NCBI GenBank assembly: GCA_964610765.1
Contig: CAZSWS010000117.1
Coordinates: 1 to 5,054, forward strand
Source: CAZSWS01 sp964610765
GTDB taxonomy: Bacteria; Bacteroidota; Bacteroidia; Bacteroidales; Tannerellaceae
DNA: 5,054 nucleotides
Direction: 5' to 3'
Shown here: one piece after another, positions 1 to 5,054 of the stretch
Numbering within the stretch: position 1 is the stretch's first letter
Layout of the letters: each line of letters begins with the position of its first letter
Translations under genes and position numbers: made by a program
The notes under the pieces: model-generated
The model's database searches: none
Seen by the model: only the letters and a program-made list of their open reading frames with translations
Told to the model about the DNA's origin: nothing

Positions 1-35
1 TTCAGGTTTTGTTGGGTGATGTGGTCAAATCATAA
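1..35 (+). CDS. Possible C-terminal end of an upstream gene (partial)
   Basis: Reading in the frame that begins at base 3 gives QVLLGDVVKS followed by TAA at 33-35. The hydrophobic and acidic mix looks like an ordinary protein C-terminus, and the stop sits about 40 bases upstream of the promoter-like element for the next gene. Ten residues are too few to identify a family or to prove coding. The alternative is plain intergenic DNA. A longer open stretch in another frame (1-117) gives a less protein-like sequence and was rejected. The sequence left of the window would settle this. Confidence 0.25.
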   Translation, partial: QVLLGDVVKS

Positions 36-73
36 ATTTACTAAAAGAAGGCTATGCTTTGCTTTCGAACAGT

Positions 74-81
74 TATCTTTG
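74..81 (+). promoter_or_regulatory. Candidate Bacteroides-type -7 promoter element
   Basis: TATCTTTG is an exact match to the TAnnTTTG -7 consensus used by the Bacteroides housekeeping sigma factor. The companion -33 TTTG is not found at the usual 19-21 base spacing. The nearest TTTG (58-61) is only 12 bases upstream, and it ends a near-copy of the -7 box with one extra base (TATGCTTTG, 53-61). If the element is used, transcription would start at about 85-90, giving a leader of roughly 140 bases before the ATG at 228. The downstream TPR and barrel genes would share this promoter. The poor -33 site suggests a weak or activator-dependent promoter, or a chance match. Confidence 0.45.
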
Positions 82-100
82 CGTAAAGATAAAAAGGAAT

Positions 101-121
101 GGCGTTTCTTTTTTTAATGCC
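101..121 (+). other. Small hairpin with T-rich loop in the leader
   Basis: GGCGTT (101-106) can pair with AATGCC (116-121) as six base pairs including one G-T wobble. The loop is nine bases and almost all T (107-115). It lies in the predicted 5' untranslated leader. The stem is short and the loop large, so it is only marginally stable and may have no role. It is not a convincing terminator because the T run is in the loop rather than after the stem. Confidence 0.18.
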
Positions 122-149
122 CTGCTAATTGGAGGGTTATCTATACCAA

Positions 150-187
150 GCGTTGATGTTTACATGACGCGAATGTTTTCCTTTTTC
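150..187 (+). promoter_or_regulatory. Leader hairpin followed by T-rich tract (possible weak attenuator)
   Basis: Bases 150-154 (GCGTT) pair with 166-170 (GACGC). After a bulged G155, 156-158 (ATG) pair with 163-165 (CAT) around a TTTA loop, giving eight base pairs in all. Five bases later comes a pyrimidine tract, TTTTCCTTTTTC (176-187). This has the outline of an intrinsic terminator or attenuator inside the leader of the TPR/barrel operon. The stem is weak, the T tract is interrupted and it is offset from the stem, so strong termination is unlikely. A role in tuning read-through, or in mRNA structure near the start, is possible but unproven. Confidence 0.22.
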
Positions 188-213
188 ACTATATGAGAAT
201 ACAAATGCTTTGA
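164..213 (+). other. Two overlapping mini reading frames in the leader
   Basis: ATG at 164 opens a ten-codon frame (MTRMFSFFTI) ending at TGA 194-196. A second ATG at 193-195 overlaps that stop (ATGA) and encodes MRIQML, ending at TGA 211-213. That stop overlaps a possible TTG start at 210 and lies 2 bases before an ATG at 216 in the TPR gene frame. The arrangement could couple translation of the leader to the main gene. Neither frame has a convincing ribosome binding site: GGAGGG at 131-136 is 27 bases from the first ATG. Very short frames also arise easily by chance, so this is recorded as an observation, not as genes. Confidence 0.15.
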
Positions 214-227
214 AAATGATAAATAAG

Positions 228-3218
228 ATGAAAAAAATTCTTTTAACACTGGGTCTGCTTGCTGCCTTTCAATTGACCTACGCACAGCGTACGGCTCAAT
301 TCATATCGCCGGATCGGTTGTTTACGGAAGGGAAAGAATTGTTTCTAAAGAACAATTACTCCGGATGTATTGACAAACTCACATCCTACAAATTACATGC
401 AGACAATCCGGAATTAATCCAGGAAGCTGAATACATGATTGTATATTCTATTTATATGCAAGGACGCGAAGACAGCCCCGAGCTATTAAAGTCATATCTG
501 GAAGACTATCCTGATACTCCACATAGAGATCGGCTGTTTTTCATGATTGGCTCGACTCATTTCGGAAAAGAAGAATATGAAAAAGCCATCTTCTGGTATC
601 GGGAAGCTGATATAGATTTATTAAATAAACAAGCACAAGAGGAGTACACCTATCGCTTGGCATACTCGCTACTTCAAACCGGAAAACCTAAAGAGGCACA
701 AGCCTACTTTCGCCGTATCAGCCAAATAGGCACTAAATATCAGGCTCCATCGTCTTATTACCTAGCCTATATAGACTATTCAAATGGACAATACACCGAA
801 GCTCTGAGCGAATTTAACCGTTTAAAAGCGAATCCGGAATACCAAGAGCAATCGTTGTATTACATTGCTCAAATCTACTATATACAAGCTGACTACGAAA
901 AAGTAACTCAAATTGGAGAAGAACTGCTGAAGAACTATCCTCAAAATGAAAACATCGCTGAAACGCATCGAATTTTAGGAAATGCCTATTACTATTCGGG
1001 TGATGAGGCTCGAGCTATCAATCACCTAAGTGAATATGTTTCTTCTGCCCCACAACCGTTGCGTGGTGATCAATATATACTAGGCGTTTGCTACTATAAC
1101 CGAGGTGATTTTCAAGATGCTATCAACACCTTGTCACAAACGGTAAAAGAAAATGATGCGCTAGCACAAAATGCGTATCATTATTTAGGTCAAAGCTATT
1201 TGAACCTCAACGAAAAAGCAAATGCCCGTCTTGCTTTTGAGCTTGCAGCAACTTCAACATTTGACCGGGCTGTTCAAGAGGCCGCCACATACAACTACGC
1301 ACTACTGATTCATGAAACTTCTTTCACCGGATTTGGCGAGTCAGTTACCGTATTTGAAAACTTCCTTAACGATTTTCCACAATCTCCTTATACTGACAAG
1401 GTGAATGACTATTTGGTCGAAGTATATTTGACGACTAAAAGTTATGACGCAGCCTTACGCTCGATTGAAAAGATTAAACATCCCAGTGATAAAATTATGG
1501 GTGCGAAACAAAATGTATTGTTTCAATTGGGTACCCAAAGCTTTGCCAATGCAAACTTCACGGATGCTATATCTTATTTCGAACAAAGCATTGCCATCGG
1601 TCGCTATATGCCTGCCGTAATGGCGGATGCCTATTTCTGGAAAGGAGAATCACATTACCGACTAGGAGAATACGACCGAGCAATCAATGATTATAGAACC
1701 TATCTCAACAATGGACGTTCAAACGAAATAAATGCTTTGGCTGAATATAGTTTAGGTTACTCCTATTTCAAACTAGAACGTTATAACGATGCGCTGTCAT
1801 TCTTCAGACGATATATCTCTTCTGAAAAAGATCAAAAGTCGGCAGCTTATGCAGATGCTTTCAATCGGATTGGTGACTGCCAATACTATAACCGCCAGTT
1901 CACTGCAGCTGAAGAGAGCTATGCTCGTGCTGCATCATTAATCCCCGGTGGAAGTGACTACGCCGTGTTCCAAAAAGGATTTATTCTTGGTTTACAAAAG
2001 AAATACAGCGAGAAAGTAAGAGAAATGGATCGGTTAATTGCAGACTATCCCAACTCTGAATATGTTGATGACGCCTTGTATGAGAAAGGACGCTCATACG
2101 TATTGATGGAAAATGCCAACCAGGCTGCCTCCGCATTCAACCAATTACTCAAAGAACATCCACAAAGCTCATTCGCCAGAAAGGCGGGTATCCAATTAGG
2201 TCTATTATACTATAATAACAACCAACCGGAAAAATCAGCCGAAGCATATAAACAAGTGGTGGCTAACTATCCGGGCAGTGAAGAGGCTCAAACCGCCTTA
2301 CAAGACCTACGCTCCGTATATGTAGATATGAACAATGTGGAAGCATACGCAGAATACACAAACTCGTTAGGTGGGTCTGCTCGTATCAATGTTACAGAAC
2401 AAGATTCCTTGACGTATATAGCTGCTGAAAAACAGTTTATGCAAAACAATAATGAAGCAGCAAAAACCAGTTTAGAAAACTACCTGCATAAATTCCCTAA
2501 TGGTGCATTCGAAGCAAATGCCAATTTCTACCTGGGAAGTATTGCTTTCAACAAACAATCATACGATTTGGCAAAACCTTATTTCGTAAAAGTACTGGAA
2601 AAAGGAAGCACTCGTTTTAGAGAAGAAGCACAAGCTAGAAAAGCTGAAATCGAATACCTGCAAGAAGATTATGAAGAGGCACTCAGCAGTTTCGAACTTC
2701 TCTTCTCATTTGCTGAGAAACCTGAAAACAAGGAGGCAGCACAATTAGGCATCATGCGTTGTGCGCAATACACCGGCAAACCGGAAATCATCGTTTCATC
2801 TGCAGAAAACTTGCTATCAAACAACAAGCTCTCTCCTGAAATTCGCACAGAAGCTCATTATCTAAGAGCCAAAGCTTATATAACGCTTGGCCAACAAGGC
2901 AATGCAATAACCGACCTAAAAGAGTTAAGTAGAGATACACGGAATGTGCATGGTGCTGAATCTAAATATTTGCTGGCAAAAGTATATTCAGATGCCGGAG
3001 AGTTAGATAAAGCAGAAAAAGAGTTGATGAACTTTATAGAAAACGGAACGCCTCACCAATACTGGTTAGCAAGAGGATTTATCTTGCTGTCTGATGTATA
3101 TGTAGCTAAAGGAGATGACTTCCAGGCTCGCCAATACTTAGTGAGCTTACAGAACAATTACAACAGCAATGCTGAGATTAATGAGATGATAGAAAACAGG
3201 TTAAGCAAACTACAGTAA
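228..3218 (+). CDS. Secreted long TPR-repeat protein, probable envelope scaffold
   Basis: This protein of about 996 residues is an alpha-solenoid of tetratricopeptide repeats. It is expected to act as a protein-binding scaffold in the periplasm or at the outer membrane. Residues 1-19 (MKKILLTLGLLAAFQLTYA) form a Sec signal peptide with likely cleavage before Gln20. There is no lipobox cysteine, so it is not a typical lipoprotein. From about residue 27 to 978, roughly 24-26 helix-turn-helix repeats follow with little else. Clear examples are near 245-277, 466-496, 502-533, 614-645, 650-682 and 763-793. Several end in a Pro-Ser type cap (for example DYPNSEYVDDA, EHPQSSFARKA, NYPGSEEAQTA), the style seen in BamD and CpoB/YbgF repeats. 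No catalytic domain is visible. Start choice: the frame is open from TTG 210 with ATGs at 216 and 228. ATG 228 gives the most typical signal peptide, while earlier starts only add up to six residues. The barrel gene begins 10 bases after the stop, so the two are very likely co-transcribed and partners. The specific function is unknown; T9SS TPR lipoproteins such as PorW/SprE are a less likely alternative because there is no lipobox. Confidence 0.95.
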   Translation: MKKILLTLGLLAAFQLTYAQRTAQFISPDRLFTEGKELFLKNNYSGCIDKLTSYKLHADNPELIQEAEYMIVYSIYMQGREDSPELLKSYLEDYPDTPHRDRLFFMIGSTHFGKEEYEKAIFWYREADIDLLNKQAQEEYTYRLAYSLLQTGKPKEAQAYFRRISQIGTKYQAPSSYYLAYIDYSNGQYTEALSEFNRLKANPEYQEQSLYYIAQIYYIQADYEKVTQIGEELLKNYPQNENIAETHRILGNAYYYSGDEARAINHLSEYVSSAPQPLRGDQYILGVCYYNRGDFQDAINTLSQTVKENDALAQNAYHYLGQSYLNLNEKANARLAFELAATSTFDRAVQEAATYNYALLIHETSFTGFGESVTVFENFLNDFPQSPYTDKVNDYLVEVYLTTKSYDAALRSIEKIKHPSDKIMGAKQNVLFQLGTQSFANANFTDAISYFEQSIAIGRYMPAVMADAYFWKGESHYRLGEYDRAINDYRTYLNNGRSNEINALAEYSLGYSYFKLERYNDALSFFRRYISSEKDQKSAAYADAFNRIGDCQYYNRQFTAAEESYARAASLIPGGSDYAVFQKGFILGLQKKYSEKVREMDRLIADYPNSEYVDDALYEKGRSYVLMENANQAASAFNQLLKEHPQSSFARKAGIQLGLLYYNNNQPEKSAEAYKQVVANYPGSEEAQTALQDLRSVYVDMNNVEAYAEYTNSLGGSARINVTEQDSLTYIAAEKQFMQNNNEAAKTSLENYLHKFPNGAFEANANFYLGSIAFNKQSYDLAKPYFVKVLEKGSTRFREEAQARKAEIEYLQEDYEEALSSFELLFSFAEKPENKEAAQLGIMRCAQYTGKPEIIVSSAENLLSNNKLSPEIRTEAHYLRAKAYITLGQQGNAITDLKELSRDTRNVHGAESKYLLAKVYSDAGELDKAEKELMNFIENGTPHQYWLARGFILLSDVYVAKGDDFQARQYLVSLQNNYNSNAEINEMIENRLSKLQ

Positions 3219-3228
3219 TACTAAAGCA

Positions 3229-5054
3229 ATGAATAAAAAATATATAATCAGTCTATTAAGTGTTTTTCTTCTATCAGGAGTCTGCTTGCAGCTTACTGCG
3301 CAAGAAGACGGGAAAAAGAAAGAAGACTTAAAACGTGAGTTAACACTTGAACGCGAGTTTAACCCAACCGTACAAGATGCAAACAAGGTGAATGTTCTGC
3401 CGGACATTATAGTTCCTCAGGTTATAAAAAGAAACATAGAATTTTCACGCTTTGTGCTTCCTGTTCAACCCTCAAAAGAAATCACCATTCTACCATCCGG
3501 AAAGATAATGACGGCTATTGACTACAATAAGCGCCGAGGCTATTTCAATTTTGGGATAGGCAACTATATGAATATCAATGGAGACTTTGGATACCATATT
3601 TTAAGTACTGATAAAGACCAACTCAACGTGTTCTTGTCACATCGTTCAACCAATGGGAAAGTTAAGTTCTTAAAAGATTATGCAGAAGGGCTGAAAACTA
3701 AAATCAAAGCCAATGATAATATTGGCGGGCTGAACTACAGTCACGGTTTTGACAATGCGACCCTACGCACAGGTGCTTCATTTGCCTACTCCGGGTTTAA
3801 CTACTATGGGTATCCATCATTTATTCCAACCTTCAATGAGTCGGGGGAAATACAAACCCCTACGTTTGATTTAGAAAAGGACCCAACAAAAAATCAAATT
3901 AATCAAACATTCAATGCGCATATAGGACTCGAGTCAAAAGAAAACCTGGACTTAGGTTATCTAGTCGATTTTGGTTTCACACGATTCACACAAAAATATG
4001 CCTCACAAATGCTGAACCCGCTGTCTTTATATGACGGTCTGAAAGAAAGCAACCTTTATGGAGAAATAGGCATATTCAAACCTTTCCTGACTGATCAGCG
4101 TATTGGTGCAACAGCTAAGATGAACTACTTTACATACGGCGAACCCGAACAGGCCGACAGCCTTTCTAAACGCTCGTACGACAACTATATGGAGTTAACA
4201 TTGAATCCATACTACCAAGTCGAAGGTGAAAGCTGGAACCTACGCATAGGTGCTAACTTGATGTTTATCACCGGCGTGAACGACAAGGTGTTTGTATCGC
4301 CGGATATCACTGCACAAATTAAAGCAGGCGAAAAAGCAACCGTCTATTTGAGTGCGACCGGAGAAGTCAAATCAAACAGTTTCCAGCAACAGTCATGGGA
4401 AAATAAATACGTAAGCTCATACCTGCGTGCCATTCCTTCTAAAACCAAACTAGATGCCATGCTTGGAGTAAAAGCAAATCTAGGAGCTGGTGCATGGATG
4501 AACGTTTATGGTGGATACCGAATTACCGATCATGAGCTATTCTATACTCCCGGGCTTAGCAGTCGTTTCACTAACGATGTCAACATCTTGCAAAAAAACA
4601 GCAACGTGCTTAAACTAGGTGCTTCGTTTAATTACAGTTTCCAGCAACAAATAGACTTCTCTATTCGAGGAGAGTACAAGGCTTGGGACGTAAAAGGAAG
4701 TGTTCCCTATACACTATCAGCTTCGGCTGAAGGTGCTGAAACCATTCTACAGTTTGACGATTTAAAGGCTTACGGCAAACCTACATTTGAACTAAATGCA
4801 AACATCAAACTTCGCCCGGTAGAACAGCTCACATTAGATGTAAACTACTATATCGGAACAGGACGTGAAGCTTTGATTAGAAACAGCGCGAATACACCTG
4901 AAAACACAAAAATGAATGCCATTAACGACCTGAATGCAACAGCTATCTGGAAGTTAAATGATACATTCTCTGTGTATGCCAAGGCAAACAACCTGTTGTT
5001 TCAGAAGTATGATTTGTTTTATGGATATCCATCACAAGGACTTAGCTTGATGGG
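3229..5054 (+). CDS. Plugless TonB-receptor-like outer-membrane barrel protein (3' end cut off)
   Basis: The frame stays open to the window end (608 full codons). Residues 1-24 form a signal peptide (MNKKYIISLL..., cleavage at LTA|QE). Residues 25 to about 103 are a lysine/glutamate-rich stretch followed by EREFNPTVQDANKVNVLP (41-58) and a proline-containing linker. From about 105 (YFNFGIGNYMNINGDFGYHI) onward the sequence alternates hydrophobic and polar residues, with aromatic girdles and Gly/Asn turns. By eye about 22 beta strands can be counted, the number known for TonB-dependent receptor barrels. The segment NNLLFQKYDLFYGYPSQG (587-604) closely resembles the last strands of those receptors. 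GLSLMG at the edge should be the start of the final strand, so probably fewer than ten residues are missing. There is no space for a conventional plug domain, and no carboxypeptidase-like N-terminal domain or TonB box is recognised. Databases may call it 'TonB-dependent receptor', but TonB-driven transport is doubtful. It lies 10 bases after the TPR gene with no Shine-Dalgarno sequence, so it depends on the upstream promoter. Substrate and role are unknown. Confidence 0.93.
   Translation, partial: MNKKYIISLLSVFLLSGVCLQLTAQEDGKKKEDLKRELTLEREFNPTVQDANKVNVLPDIIVPQVIKRNIEFSRFVLPVQPSKEITILPSGKIMTAIDYNKRRGYFNFGIGNYMNINGDFGYHILSTDKDQLNVFLSHRSTNGKVKFLKDYAEGLKTKIKANDNIGGLNYSHGFDNATLRTGASFAYSGFNYYGYPSFIPTFNESGEIQTPTFDLEKDPTKNQINQTFNAHIGLESKENLDLGYLVDFGFTRFTQKYASQMLNPLSLYDGLKESNLYGEIGIFKPFLTDQRIGATAKMNYFTYGEPEQADSLSKRSYDNYMELTLNPYYQVEGESWNLRIGANLMFITGVNDKVFVSPDITAQIKAGEKATVYLSATGEVKSNSFQQQSWENKYVSSYLRAIPSKTKLDAMLGVKANLGAGAWMNVYGGYRITDHELFYTPGLSSRFTNDVNILQKNSNVLKLGASFNYSFQQQIDFSIRGEYKAWDVKGSVPYTLSASAEGAETILQFDDLKAYGKPTFELNANIKLRPVEQLTLDVNYYIGTGREALIRNSANTPENTKMNAINDLNATAIWKLNDTFSVYAKANNLLFQKYDLFYGYPSQGLSLM

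Noticed and set aside
1..117. Open frame from the window edge ending at TAA 115-117
   Set aside because: The translation (FRFCWVMWSNHKFTKRR...) is rich in Trp, Cys, Phe and Lys without protein-like pattern, and it runs through the promoter-like element. An opening of this length is plausible by chance in AT-rich DNA.
131..136. GGAGGG as a Shine-Dalgarno site
   Set aside because: It is about 20 bases or more from any ATG and over 70 bases from the TPR gene starts. Bacteroidota generally do not depend on Shine-Dalgarno pairing.
3271..3288. Possible lipobox (LSGVC) in the barrel protein's signal peptide
   Set aside because: The residue before Cys19 is Val, not Gly/Ala/Ser, and a good signal peptidase I site (LTA|Q) follows. 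A beta-barrel protein would not usually be lipidated here.
3210..3407. Minus-strand open frame of 65 codons
   Set aside because: It lies opposite the signal peptide and N-terminal region of the barrel gene. Its product is Ser/Phe/Arg-rich with no family resemblance or start signal, so it is best explained as an antisense shadow.
228..5054. SusC/SusD nutrient-uptake pair
   Set aside because: The TPR-rich protein lacks a lipoprotein signal and SusD features, is about twice SusD length, and the barrel lacks the plug and N-terminal domain of SusC.

Overview
The window looks like chromosomal DNA from a Bacteroidota bacterium, most likely a Bacteroides-like gut or oral member of the Bacteroidales. 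The evidence is a moderately AT-rich composition, a TATCTTTG element matching the Bacteroides -7 promoter consensus (TAnnTTTG), gene starts without a usable Shine-Dalgarno sequence, signal peptides cleaved before Gln (...A|Q), and an outer-membrane barrel of the kind usually annotated 'TonB-dependent receptor' in this phylum.

Layout. Bases 1-35 may hold the last ten codons of an upstream plus-strand gene (weak call). Bases 36-227 are a leader and promoter region. It has one good -7 element at 74-81, two small predicted hairpins (101-121 and 150-170, the second followed by a T-rich tract), and two tiny overlapping reading frames that run up to the first gene. Bases 228-3218 encode a secreted protein of about 996 residues made almost entirely of tetratricopeptide (TPR) repeats. 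Ten bases later, 3229 to the window end encodes an outer-membrane beta-barrel protein. Its 608 complete codons stop just short of the expected C-terminus. No minus-strand gene, RNA gene, mobile element, CRISPR array or integration site is visible.

How the genes may work together. Same strand and 10-bp spacing indicate co-transcription. Both products have Sec signal peptides. The first should be a periplasmic or outer-membrane-associated alpha-solenoid scaffold. The second resembles the barrel half of a TonB-dependent receptor (about 22 strands by eye, with a TonB-receptor-like C-terminal NNL..QKY segment) but has no room for the usual plug domain. Instead it has an ~80-residue N-terminal segment with an unusual acidic/polar motif (EREFNPTVQDANKVNVLP). 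A TPR scaffold paired with a plugless barrel suggests a two-part envelope complex whose function I cannot name from sequence. No classical accessory or defence system is present; this pair is the most interesting object in the window.
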